This document shows, piece by piece, positions 45,008 through 53,851 of a stretch of DNA of 64,000 bases. The notes under the pieces are model-generated. The model saw only the letters and a list, made by a program, of their open reading frames with translations, made no database searches and was not told the origin of the DNA. The stretch spans positions 30,472 through 94,471 of the forward strand of contig JAEWQJ010000002.1 of NCBI GenBank assembly GCA_023399215.1, written 5' to 3'. The first letter of the stretch is position 1. The number at the start of each line of letters is the position of its first letter. The DNA is from Methanobacteriota archaeon (GTDB taxonomy: Archaea; Halobacteriota; Methanosarcinia; Methanosarcinales; Methanosarcinaceae). A program made the translations under genes and the position numbers.

Positions 45008-45258
45008 AAGAATTCCATTGGTCATCGGTTAAGGAATTTTCTTGCTTGAAAGCTATCGATTTTGCACCTTAATCCTGATTAAACTTTGGCATCTTTATAT
45101 GAAATTGATACCTAATTCCAATCCTCAACATATTAAAATTTATAATGACTGTTGTGGAAATGGAGGCAATCTATCGCGATTCCTCACTAACTGAAGATGC
45201 ATGAAAAAAATTTAGTTCATATCCGGCCCAGTTAGGTGGGATAAACCGACGCAATTTT

Positions 45259-45909
45259 TCACCTAGATTTCTGTGCCTTAAATCTTACAGTATAATTCCA
45301 GAGGTTTCCTTCAACTTTATCCTGGATAAAACCAGCTTCTTCTCCTAACTTAATAGTGGTAGATTTGAAAGGGTAATCTGGATCGGGTAAAAATTCTGTT
45401 ACTGCAAGAATTCCACCAGGCTTCAGGACTCTTTTCATCTCCTTTAAAGCCCTATTTTTGTCTGGAAGTTCCTGAAGAACTGTTATCGTATACACTAAAT
45501 CGAATGAATTATCATCAAAGGGTAGTTTATGCACATCTCCTTCTACAAGCATGATATTTTTGATATCTCTGTTTTCTGGTCTGGATAGTTTCTTCTTTAG
45601 CTGCAGTAACATTTTTGGTTGAATATCAAGAGCGTATACTTCTCCTTTAATTCCACTAGCCTTTGCAGCGAAGGTTGTAAACGCTCCGCTTCCGCATCCA
45701 ACTTCCAGAATACGCATTCCTTCTGTTATCCCGCTTCGCTTTATCACTTTATCAGGAGGCTGCAATTTTCTTCTAAAATCGCTATCTAAAACAGGTCCCA
45801 TAAATGCTGGCGGTGAAAATGCATAAAATCTTTTTAGAATTCTTAATGCAATTTGCAATAAAACAAAAAAACCTAAAATTTTCAGTAAAATCTTTGTAAT
45901 TACCCGCAT
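45259..45909 (-). CDS. SAM-dependent methyltransferase with membrane anchor
   Basis: 216 residues. An N-terminal hydrophobic helix (about 8-26) anchors the protein; then motif I ILEVGCGSGAFT, the acidic EVYALDIQPKML, LPFDDNSFDLVYTITVLQ and MKRVLKPGGILAVTE of a UbiE-type class I methyltransferase. A membrane-bound lipid or quinone-like substrate would fit, but is not shown. Confidence 0.87.
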   Translation of the reverse strand: MRVITKILLKILGFFVLLQIALRILKRFYAFSPPAFMGPVLDSDFRRKLQPPDKVIKRSGITEGMRILEVGCGSGAFTTFAAKASGIKGEVYALDIQPKMLLQLKKKLSRPENRDIKNIMLVEGDVHKLPFDDNSFDLVYTITVLQELPDKNRALKEMKRVLKPGGILAVTEFLPDPDYPFKSTTIKLGEEAGFIQDKVEGNLWNYTVRFKAQKSR

Positions 45910-46416
45910 ATCTAACCACTTTTAGAATATCAATAGTTCTGAATTTCTTTAGTTCTAAATTTCTTTAGTTCTAACATCCATTTTTACAAACGGAGATATT
46001 ATCAAAAAAGGCATTGAAGAATATGGAACTATTTGTCATAAAACCTAAAAGCAATTTCATGTTTGATGTAAGCGCAGCCAGTTTGTTAGACTTATCTTCA
46101 GAATTGTTTAGTATCGTTAATATAATAGTTTTATCTGCGATATAAATTCCAGAATGTAATTTAAAAATAGTAAAATTGGTTAGTTGAAATTATACATAAC
46201 TTTTACTTCAGAACTTTGCAATGTTGAATTTTCTCGAGGATATTCCCAAAAGTGGTAGATTATCTATCCTTGTCTCCTAAAATTGGATTTGACCCTACTA
46301 AATTTTGTTTGGTTTATCAAACAACCATTTAATCCTAAACAAACGATAAATTCTTAATTTGAAAAATCGATTAATGTTGACCTTAAACGAGCAGATAATA
46401 AAGGAGAATATTATGT
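45910..46416. other. Divergent intergenic region
   Basis: About 510 AT-rich bases between divergently transcribed methyltransferase genes, holding both promoters. A two-copy TTTCTTTAGTTCTAA repeat lies at 45941-45975. AAAGGAGAATATT before 46417 is the ribosome site of the next gene. Nothing else. Confidence 0.4.
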
Positions 46417-47349
46417 ATGGAAATGTCTGAGAATGCAGAGAAAGAGTTCAACAATATGAACAAAATGTTTAAGGAAATAACAGGACCAGGCAGCAAGACA
46501 GCCATGGGAGTTTTACTTGCCAGACACTTTGAATCGCAGAAGCCCGAAGACGAACGAATCTGTTATGACCCATATGCAGTCTATTTCATCAACCCGGAGA
46601 TTTTGGAGTGGGGAGCTAACCATCCGGATGAAGCAAGAAAAATGAATGAGCAGCTGGACAGATTTTTTCCGGGAAGAAATAACTCAATCGCTGCTAGAGT
46701 CCGATTCTTTGACGACTTTGTTAAAAAATCAATCGATGAAGGTATCGAGCAACTGGTTATATTAGGTGCAGGATATGATTCACGTGCCTATCGGATTGAA
46801 GGATTGGAGAAAATCAAAATTTTTGAGGTAGACCATCCTGCTACACAAAATCTAAAAATGGAAAAAATAAAAATGATCTTTGGCAGTTTGCCAGATCACG
46901 TTGTCTATGTCCCTTGCGATTTAGAAACTGAAGACTTTGGTCAAAGGTTAATAGACATGGGATATAGCCGGCACGTTAAGACTCTTTTCCTGATGGAAGG
47001 GCTCTTAATGTATCTTCAGCCAAAGGTGGTAGATGAAATCCTATCCTTTATTGTAAAGAACTCAGGAAAGAACAGTAGCATTCTCTTTGATTATTTTCCC
47101 CAATCTGCAGTTGATGGAAGTTCCAAGCTTGAGGCGGGGAGGAACATTCGGAATCAAGTCTCACAGCTGGGAGAACCGTTTAAGTTCGGTATCAAGGAAG
47201 GAACAGTTGATATATTCCTTACACAGCGTGGATTTACACAGGTATGCAATGTAACTATGGATGATTGTAAAAAAGCTTATTTTCAAGGAATAAATAAAAA
47301 CAGAATAGTTGATAGCCTGAAGTCGTTCGTCTACGCCGTTGTTCAATAA
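46417..47349 (+). CDS. LCM/Ppm1-like SAM-dependent methyltransferase
   Basis: 310 residues of the leucine carboxyl methyltransferase superfamily (the TIGR00027 group). Motif I is VILGAGYDSRAYRI; FEVDHPATQNLK, PCDLETEDF and FLMEGLLMYL follow in the usual order. Homologues methylate small molecules or natural products in bacteria; archaeal role unknown. ATG 46417 and the ATG two codons on are both possible. Such genes are scattered in archaea and may be acquired. Confidence 0.87.
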   Translation: MEMSENAEKEFNNMNKMFKEITGPGSKTAMGVLLARHFESQKPEDERICYDPYAVYFINPEILEWGANHPDEARKMNEQLDRFFPGRNNSIAARVRFFDDFVKKSIDEGIEQLVILGAGYDSRAYRIEGLEKIKIFEVDHPATQNLKMEKIKMIFGSLPDHVVYVPCDLETEDFGQRLIDMGYSRHVKTLFLMEGLLMYLQPKVVDEILSFIVKNSGKNSSILFDYFPQSAVDGSSKLEAGRNIRNQVSQLGEPFKFGIKEGTVDIFLTQRGFTQVCNVTMDDCKKAYFQGINKNRIVDSLKSFVYAVVQ

Positions 47350-47427
47350 ATTTATTGTATCGGTTAAAAAGGGATAGCGACCGAAAGGACATAAGTAAAT
47401 CGATAGAGTTGAAAATGGAGAGGTTAT

Positions 47428-47577
47428 GAGCCTATCCGAAAGTCAATGCATATAGTAAAGTTACTATCGGTCTGTAATATCCAATACCAATCTGAGTATG
47501 AAACTGCTAGTTGTACCTATAAAGTAAGTAACAAAGTAAGTCGCAAAGTAAGTCACAATACTTTTCGGATAGGTTCT
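47428..47577. mobile_element. 150-bp MITE-like element
   Basis: GAGCCTATCCGAAAGT at 47428 and ACTTTTCGGATAGGTTC ending at 47577 form imperfect terminal inverted repeats. The 150 bases include AAAGTAAGT repeated three times and no gene. The GAGCCTATCCGAAAA end is, as I recall, shared with insertion sequences common in Methanosarcina, so this is probably a deletion derivative. Confidence 0.6.
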
Positions 47578-48195
47578 AAGTGCCATTAAAAGTCCAAATT
47601 ACTTGAATTTGCTTAAAAACGCTATCATACAATATGTTAATTTAAAAATCAGTACTGTGGAATATGAGATCTTCAACCGAGTATCTGAATAAATTTAAAA
47701 TCATAATTTATATTTAAATATTGTTTGCTAACAAAACATTTGACATGGAAATATTATTTGTTCAGAACCAATTTTTCATATAATTTATTTTAAATAAGTT
47801 TAGGAATAATTGTAGGTTGTAACCCCACGAATAAGAGAACAGATTAAAACGAACGGATCAAAGCGAATGGATTTATGCCACCAAGTAAAAAAAGGATGGA
47901 TCAACAAAAACGGGCACCAGAAAGTGAGGCTGTGATGGAAGATCTCAACTCGCCTCGGTGCAAATATTGATCGCGTGCAACGGTTCATGGACATATAATG
48001 CCCATGAACTCTGTTCTTTCCATAATTTTTACGTGCAAAACCATTGTGTAAAAACCATTGTGTATTTGCAAATTCACTTTCATAAATATAATTCTAAGTA
48101 TAGATATAGTAGTCATCGGTGATACTTACAATTCGGAGTCTTTTCCAGGTTGCAATGATTGCCTGATGCAAATAATAAACAAGGGATAACGAACG
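47578..48195. other. Intergenic region with possible transposase scrap
   Basis: About 620 AT-rich bases. Around 47875-48020 two frames give SPRCKY and CNGSWTYNAHEL, faintly like the N-terminal zinc finger of IS1-type transposases, too weak to call. The last ~60 bases resemble the DNA upstream of cydA (see the cydA fragment). Confidence 0.35.
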
Positions 48196-48259
48196 GTTGA
48201 ATTGCTTTTATTAAGTCGGCTTTATTTTGCCATAACAACTGAATTGTATTTTTTATGAG
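48196..48259 (+). pseudogene. Duplicated 5' fragment of cydA
   Basis: VELLLLSRLYFAITTELYFL followed by TGA closely parallels the first 20 residues of CydA (IELLLLSRLQFAITAAFHFI at 50581). The DNA match extends upstream into the leader (ACAAGGGATAA compared with ACGAGGGGTAA). It ends where the aRF1 ribosome site begins. Confidence 0.7.
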
Positions 48260-48278
48260 ATAGGAGGAAGTCGAAACG
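48255..48278 (+). promoter_or_regulatory. Unusual initiation region of aRF1 paralogue
   Basis: GGAGG at 48263-48267 is followed after 8 bases by ACG (48276-48278), in frame with the gene and at the position of the usual ATG. An in-frame ATG lies at 48255 but is followed by AGA and TAG. No other ATG, GTG or TTG occurs in frame before TTG 48414. Confidence 0.6.
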
Positions 48279-49523
48279 GCTGAATACTGTACATATGAAA
48301 AATATGTATTAAAAAAGAAGCTTGAGATTCTAAAAAATAAAAGTGGAAAGAGCACAGAATTAATTTCCCTTTATATTCCTTCTGATAAACAGATTTCAGA
48401 TGTTATAACTCATTTGAGAGAAGAACATGAGCAGGCTTCGGGGATTAAGTCTAAACTTACTAGCAATAGTGTACAGGGAGCACTTGATTTTTTGTTGGCA
48501 AAGTTAAGATCTCTTAACAAAATACCCGAAAACGGGATAGTTTATTTTGCAGGAATTGTCGATATCGGAACTAACAGGACAGGCATGTTAAATGAAGTTC
48601 TCATTCCTCCGGAACCTGTTGTAGATTACATATATCGCTGTGATTCCGTTTTTTATCTTGAGCCCCTTGAGGAAATGCTCCGAGAATGCAGCGCTTATGG
48701 GCTTATACTTCTAGATTTAAGAGAAGCAACTATCGGTATGCTTGTAGGTAGGCAAACTGAAGTTATTAAGCATCTCCACTCTACTGTCCCTGGAAAACAA
48801 AGAAAAGGAGGTCAGAGTGCACATCGTTTTGAGCAGCTCAGGCGTATTGCTATTCATGATTTTTACAAAAGAATAGGGGATGCTGCAAGTGAGGCATTTC
48901 TTGAAGTGGAGCCATCTGAACTTAAAGGCATTCTTATAGGAGGGCATTCTCCAACTAAAGAAGAGTTCAGTGAAAGTGGATTTCTACATTATGAGCTTCA
49001 GAATAAAGTTCTTGGATTGTTCGATACAGGATATACGGACGAATCAGGTTTTTCTGAGTTAATAAATGCAGCAGAGGATACTCTCCAGGGTATTGACCTA
49101 ATTAATCAAAAGAAAGATGTAAAAATATTTTTTAAAGAACTCGCTACTGAGTCTGGTAAAGTATCCTATGGAGAAGACAATGTACGGGCAAATCTTGAAC
49201 TAAAGGCAGTTGATGTGCTTTTACTTTCTGAAGACCTGAGGTCTGAAAGAGTAACTCTCAAATGCAGTGTTTGTGGATATGAAAATAAACGGGCAAGAAA
49301 GTGGAAGTCCAATGAAGCTGTTCCTGTGGCTGGAAATTGTCCTGAATGTGGTTCTGCACTTGAAGTCACGGATGCTACTGATATCGTTGGTGAACTCTCA
49401 GAACTCGCTGATAAAGGCAATTCAAGGACTGCTTTTGTATCAACTGGTTTCGAAGAAGGCTCTCAACTTATGATGGCTTTTGGGGGAATTGCCGCAATCC
49501 TTAGGTATAGCACAGGGGTGTAA
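48276..49523 (+). CDS. prf1: Peptide chain release factor aRF1, second-type paralogue
   Basis: Class 1 archaeal release factor, which reads stop codons and triggers peptide release. From the ACG at 48276 it is 415 residues, the normal length, and begins with the expected YEKYVLKKKLE. The YxCDxxF-type motif (YRCDSVF, 120-126) and the catalytic GGQ (178-180, in KQRKGGQSAHRF) are intact, and the C-terminal CxxC pairs are kept. The codon-reading NIKS motif is GIKS (56-59). Some Methanosarcina are known to have two aRF1 genes, linked to use of UAG for pyrrolysine. It may be a functional variant with a non-AUG start or an early pseudogene. Confidence 0.85.
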   Translation, partial: TAEYCTYEKYVLKKKLEILKNKSGKSTELISLYIPSDKQISDVITHLREEHEQASGIKSKLTSNSVQGALDFLLAKLRSLNKIPENGIVYFAGIVDIGTNRTGMLNEVLIPPEPVVDYIYRCDSVFYLEPLEEMLRECSAYGLILLDLREATIGMLVGRQTEVIKHLHSTVPGKQRKGGQSAHRFEQLRRIAIHDFYKRIGDAASEAFLEVEPSELKGILIGGHSPTKEEFSESGFLHYELQNKVLGLFDTGYTDESGFSELINAAEDTLQGIDLINQKKDVKIFFKELATESGKVSYGEDNVRANLELKAVDVLLLSEDLRSERVTLKCSVCGYENKRARKWKSNEAVPVAGNCPECGSALEVTDATDIVGELSELADKGNSRTAFVSTGFEEGSQLMMAFGGIAAILRYSTGV

Positions 49524-49839
49524 GTTAGTTCAGAAGTTTATTAGTTAACAAATTATATTAAATTCAAAATAAGGTTGCAAGAAATTGTATATTTCGTTGA
49601 AAAAGAAGTACAATCTTGCTCTGACAAGTTATATCCAAAATTACTGTTCTTTAGCTGTACTTTTAGTGGGGAAAACTGCAAACTACGGCAATAGGAAACG
49701 AAAGCAGTTACAAGGCTTCTCTGAGTAAAAAAACAATGAAGATGATAGTAATTGTTAAATAATAATAAATATCCTTTAGTAATAAATATCATGTATATCT
49801 GAGTAGACCTGCTTTCACAGGTAATTTAGGTGGACGGCA
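49524..49839. other. Intergenic region before fur
   Basis: About 315 AT-rich bases; should contain the fur promoter. AATAATAAATATCC and TTAGTAATAAATATC are repeated at 49760-49790. TTAGGTGGACG precedes the fur start and is the ribosome site. Nothing else is visible. Confidence 0.4.
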
Positions 49840-50322
49840 ATGAAGCCCACAGAAAAAGCTGACATGAAATACACAAACCAGAGAGTCGAAATACTTGCTT
49901 TCCTGCGCGAACACGATGGTCATCCCACTGTAGACGAAGTTTATGATGGGGTTAGAAAAAAACTGACGCGTATAAGCAAGGCTACCGTATATAAAAATCT
50001 CAAATTCCTTACGGAGAAAGGTTTACTGGAGGAGGTGAATGTAAAAGGAGTTTCAAGATTTGAAGCAAATTTCATTCCACATCACCATCTTATCTGCCGG
50101 GAATGTGGAAGGATGGAGGATTTCAATTCGGAACAATTGTTGGATTACTCGATGAAGATAGCTGAGGAAATTGAAGGATTTACTATTGTTTCAACGAGCA
50201 CTAACTTCTATGGTGTCTGTAAGAAGTGTAAGGAATCTGAGGGGTCTAAGGAATCTGAGGAGCCTAAGGAATCTGAGGGGTCTAAGGAATCTGAGGAGTC
50301 TGAGGAGTCTGAGGAAACATAA
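49840..50322 (+). CDS. Fur/PerR family metal-dependent regulator
   Basis: 160 residues. Residues about 8-85 are the Fur winged helix (KYTNQRVEILAFLREHDGHP and ISKATVYKNLKFLTEKGLL); HHHLICREC and CKKC give the metal site and the structural zinc Cys4. The pattern is more PerR-like, i.e. peroxide or Fe/Mn sensing. After residue 131 the protein ends in ~28 residues of Lys-Glu-Ser-rich repeats (KESEGSKESEEP) encoded by tandem DNA repeats. Its place upstream of cydAB suggests it controls the oxygen-defence genes. Confidence 0.9.
   Translation: MKPTEKADMKYTNQRVEILAFLREHDGHPTVDEVYDGVRKKLTRISKATVYKNLKFLTEKGLLEEVNVKGVSRFEANFIPHHHLICRECGRMEDFNSEQLLDYSMKIAEEIEGFTIVSTSTNFYGVCKKCKESEGSKESEEPKESEGSKESEESEESEET
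50230..50316. repeat. Coding tandem repeat in fur tail
   Basis: About seven units built on TCTGAGGRGTCTAAGGAA, each six codons or three codons long, so length changes stay in frame. The units encode the acidic Ser/Glu/Lys tail of the Fur-like regulator. Confidence 0.85.
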
Positions 50323-50400
50323 CTTGAGCAGAACATCAAGGGGAAACAGTATGTTATCCGGGTGTACAATAGTATATTCTTCAGATAGTCAAAGATATAG

Positions 50401-50526
50401 ATTCTGATCAGAGATATAAATCCGGTGACATACAGCATTTTGCTTCAGGTTCTCACTGATGAGATTGAACATGAAAATGATATCTGCAAGCCGTGGATGG
50501 AAGACATCGGTTTGCTTCAAGCGTAA
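50401..50526 (+). pseudogene. C-terminal ferritin-like (Dps/bacterioferritin) remnant
   Basis: One frame reads RDINPVTYSILLQVLTDEIE then HENDICKPWMEDIG and stops at TAA 50524-50526. The E-x-x-H of DEIEHEND within a helix is a di-iron/ferritin helix. A TAG at 50398 and lack of any upstream continuation show that only the end survives. It lies between fur and cydA, where an iron-storage gene would make sense. Confidence 0.55.
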
Positions 50527-50577
50527 ATATAATCCTTTGCAGTAAGTAACAAAACGAGGGAAAACGAGGGGTAATAA

Positions 50578-51894
50578 ATGATTGAATTACTTTTATTAAG
50601 TCGGCTTCAGTTTGCCATAACAGCTGCGTTCCATTTCATATTCGTTCCGCTAACTTTGGGATTAGCGTTATTAGTGGCAGTCATGGAAACAATGTACTAC
50701 AGGAACAAAAATGAAACCTGGCGAAAGATGGCTGACTTCTGGGGTAATATATTCAAGATAAACTTTGCAATAGGTCTGGTATCAGGTATTACACTGACTT
50801 TTCAGTTAGGTACTAACTGGGGTGCCTATGCAGAATTCATGGGAGATGTCTTTGGACCACCTTTAGCTATGGAAGCGTTATTTGCTTTCTTCCTTGAAGG
50901 TACCTTCCTTGGAGCATGGATATTCTTGGGACATAACCGTCAGAAATTAAAGGCATTTTCCATGTGGATGGTCGCTATAGGTACTAACATATCTTCATTA
51001 TGGATTATCATTGCTAACGGTTTTATGCAGCATCCAGTAGGCTATGAGATGGCTGCTGACGGGAGTAAGGTGGTTATGACAGATTTCCTTGCTCTAATTA
51101 CGAACGGCTATGTTTGGTACATGCTGGTACACACTCTGCTTGCAGCTTACCTGTTGACCTCATTCGTGATCATGGGAATCTGTGCATATCATTTTCTTAA
51201 AGGGAATAACAATGAAGTGTTCAAGAAATCCTTCAGCATAGCAGTTATCATAGCACTCGCTACTGCAGTCATGCTTCCAGTTCTTGGCCACGGTTATGCA
51301 CAATATGTTGCTGCGCTTCAACCTACAAAAGGAGCGGCAATGGATGCGATATGGGAAACAGGTTCTTCAGTGCCTATGTATCTAATACAGGTACCCGATT
51401 CAAGCACAGGCTCCAATAGTATTCAGCTGCTGGGAATTCCAGGTCTTGCAAGTTTCCTGTATACAGGAAGTTTTAGCGGAAAGATAACAGGACTTAACCA
51501 GCTACCTCAGGATGGACTACCACCTGTAGAAATTATATTCTGGAGCTTCAGGTTGATGACAATTCTGGGGTCCCTGTTCATCATAGTGGCTCTTTTAGGC
51601 TTATATCTTCAAAAATCAGGCAAGCTATACACATCCAAAAAATATCTAAAGTTGTTGATGTGGTTTATTCCTCTTCCATATATTACTATTACTGCTGGCT
51701 GGATTGTAGCTGAGGTAGGAAGGCAGCCATGGATGGTATATGGTTTGCTAAAGACAGCTAATGGTGTATCATTGGTTTCCACATCAGATGTCCTGTTAAG
51801 TATGGTCCTTATTAGTGCATTTTATATGGTTCTGCTTATCTTTGAGATATACCTCATAAAGAAAACCGTGGTCAATGCGACAGGAGTTGAGTGA
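50578..51894 (+). CDS. cydA: Cytochrome bd oxidase subunit I
   Basis: Membrane subunit carrying the haems that reduce oxygen to water with quinol-type electrons, without pumping protons. 438 residues, about nine helices. H19 and H185 match the haem b595 and b558 ligands of E. coli numbering, E99 and E107 in AMEALFAFFLEGTF the conserved acids, and GRQPWMVYG the Q-loop flank; the Q-loop is the short type. In a strict anaerobe it probably scavenges oxygen. cydB overlaps its stop by 4 nt. Confidence 0.95.
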   Translation: MIELLLLSRLQFAITAAFHFIFVPLTLGLALLVAVMETMYYRNKNETWRKMADFWGNIFKINFAIGLVSGITLTFQLGTNWGAYAEFMGDVFGPPLAMEALFAFFLEGTFLGAWIFLGHNRQKLKAFSMWMVAIGTNISSLWIIIANGFMQHPVGYEMAADGSKVVMTDFLALITNGYVWYMLVHTLLAAYLLTSFVIMGICAYHFLKGNNNEVFKKSFSIAVIIALATAVMLPVLGHGYAQYVAALQPTKGAAMDAIWETGSSVPMYLIQVPDSSTGSNSIQLLGIPGLASFLYTGSFSGKITGLNQLPQDGLPPVEIIFWSFRLMTILGSLFIIVALLGLYLQKSGKLYTSKKYLKLLMWFIPLPYITITAGWIVAEVGRQPWMVYGLLKTANGVSLVSTSDVLLSMVLISAFYMVLLIFEIYLIKKTVVNATGVE

Positions 51895-52940
51895 ATATGT
51901 TCGATTTCCTTACTCATGATATGCTTGCTATTATCTGGTTCTTCCTGTGGTGTGTGATATGGGGAGTTTATTTCATTGTTGACTCCTTTCCCCTTGGAGC
52001 AGGTCTTCTGGCACCTTTTATTGCCACCGATAGGGCACAGAGGATGCAAATCCAGAGCTCTGTTGGTCCTTTCTGGGGCGGCAATGAGGTATGGCTTATC
52101 CTGGCTGCAGGTGGAACATTTGCTGCATTCCCTCTGGTATTCTCGAAGATGTTTACTTTCCTGTATCTTCCCATGATGTTGCTGCTTATCGGCTTAATTG
52201 CAAGGGGAATTTCCATAGAATATCTTCACAAGGATGAGAATCCCCAAATACAAAAAATCCTTATGTGGGGATGGTTTGCTGGAAGCCTGCTGATTTCTCT
52301 GGTCCTGGGAGTTGCATTTGCGAACTTCTTCAAGGGGCTCGAAATTGCTTCAGGAGGCGTTTATGTAGGTACCCTTATTGGACTTTTTAGCCCTTATGCA
52401 CTGATAGGCGGTGTCTTATTCGTGCTTATGAGTGTTACTTCAGGTGCGCTCTGGATCAATGTTAAAACTGAAGGTGCCATAGCTGCAAAAGCAGGTGATC
52501 TGGCAAAGAAGAGCACTCTTATTGTACTTGTACTTGCTCTGGTCTATCTGGCATATTCCTTTATGGGTATAGAAGGTTTTACAACCAACTATTCAGCCAC
52601 GCCAGCCCTGTATTTATTGCCAGTTCTTGTAGTAGTGGGAGCTGTTCTTGCTGTGTTTTTTGCAAAAAAGGACAGGGCATTCCCTGCCTTTTGCAGCAAT
52701 CTCCTTGTATTTCTTTTCGTTGTTGAAAGCGGGCTTGCAAGCATCTATCCTTACATGCTTAAGTCCTCTGTTTCTCCTGAATATGGAATAGACATCTTTG
52801 AGGCTGCATCAAGCCACATGACTCTGAGCGTCATGCTGGGAGGAGCACTGGTATTCGTGCCCATAGTTATCATCTACCAGCTGTGGGCATATACGCTGTT
52901 CAAGGAAAAGATAAAAGAAATAGAGCAGGTAGATTACTGA
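51891..52940 (+). CDS. cydB: Cytochrome bd oxidase subunit II
   Basis: 349 residues, eight to nine membrane helices. The start FDFLTHDMLAIIWFFLWCVI and GVYFIVDSFPLGAGLLAPF, with Asp in place in the first periplasmic half, and GNEVWLILAAGGTFAAFP are typical CydB. It pairs with CydA in a 4-nt overlapping operon. No cydC/cydD-type assembly ABC genes follow. Confidence 0.95.
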   Translation: MNMFDFLTHDMLAIIWFFLWCVIWGVYFIVDSFPLGAGLLAPFIATDRAQRMQIQSSVGPFWGGNEVWLILAAGGTFAAFPLVFSKMFTFLYLPMMLLLIGLIARGISIEYLHKDENPQIQKILMWGWFAGSLLISLVLGVAFANFFKGLEIASGGVYVGTLIGLFSPYALIGGVLFVLMSVTSGALWINVKTEGAIAAKAGDLAKKSTLIVLVLALVYLAYSFMGIEGFTTNYSATPALYLLPVLVVVGAVLAVFFAKKDRAFPAFCSNLLVFLFVVESGLASIYPYMLKSSVSPEYGIDIFEAASSHMTLSVMLGGALVFVPIVIIYQLWAYTLFKEKIKEIEQVDY

Positions 52941-53219
52941 TCGGTTTTCTCTTATTTTTCCTTCTTTTTTCACTTTGTCTGTGAATCGATGAAAATGCTA
53001 TCATTTGCTAAATATCCCGAAACATGAAGACTTTGAAGAAGCTTGTATAAAAACTAAAAGAAAAGTTGGGAATAATAAAAATACTATGAGCAAAACTGAA
53101 AAGTCAGTTCTGCTCTTTTTCATGTACGTTGAATTCTCTCAGTACTTGACCTGGATTTTTGCCCGAAAATTGAAAACTAAGGACAAAATAAAAAAAAGTT
53201 TAGAGACAAATTTATTCGT

Positions 53220-53585
53220 TTAGTCTCTTTCTTCTTCCTCTTCAGGGTTCATGAATTCTTCGTAACAGGCAACACAGATACATTTATCCTCGGAGGATAT
53301 CTCTTTTAAGTCCACATTGGGACCACCAGGTTTTATAGTTCCTTTCTTTAATACATAGAAGTGCTCACCGAATTCGACTGGCTGCCCGCATCTCGAACAT
53401 AAGAAGGGTGGATTCTCAACCGATTCAGTTGCACACTCAATGCATATCAGATCAGACTTATCCCCGTGAACGTCCTTGAATTTTATTGGCTTCATTTCCT
53501 GGCTGGTATCAACGACCAGCACATCTTCCAGCAATTCCCGACCACAGATATTGCAATATTCTTTAGTCTTGTCGCCTCCCTTCAT
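53220..53585 (-). CDS. Four-CxxC zinc protein, unknown function
   Basis: A 121-residue cytoplasmic protein with four CxxC pairs (CNIC near residue 11, CIEC near 48, CSRC near 63, CVAC near 104), which would form two zinc ribbons. Its C-terminus is a run of Glu. AGGTGA before the ATG is a good ribosome site. No family recognised beyond zinc-ribbon. It converges with cydB; a 72-codon frame in the 280-base gap (53005) is not called. Confidence 0.75.
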   Translation of the reverse strand: MKGGDKTKEYCNICGRELLEDVLVVDTSQEMKPIKFKDVHGDKSDLICIECATESVENPPFLCSRCGQPVEFGEHFYVLKKGTIKPGGPNVDLKEISSEDKCICVACYEEFMNPEEEEERD

Positions 53586-53851
53586 TATGTCACCTCTGTC
53601 CTTCAGAATGTTTTTTTCACAAAATCATGTACTAAGCCCGCAAGGAGTTTAATGCCCCAGTTTTTCATTCACTTCCCTTTTTGGCTTGTACCATTCTTAT
53701 ATTGATTTAGATGTTTAAAAATATTTTTATTTAAACGTGTTATTACTTGATTGAGCATCTTCCGAATCGGGTTTCTTTAAATATATCCTGAAATTAAATT
53801 CACAGCAGAAAATATGAGAAAGAAATCCAATAAAATAATGGAGAATCGAAA

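Noticed and set aside
47875..48020. IS1-type transposase N-terminal fragment
   Set aside because: Only two short motif-like stretches in different frames; not enough to call.
53005..53223. 72-codon frame after cydB
   Set aside because: TTG start without a ribosome site, mixed Lys-rich composition, no family; could be a remnant but not supportable.
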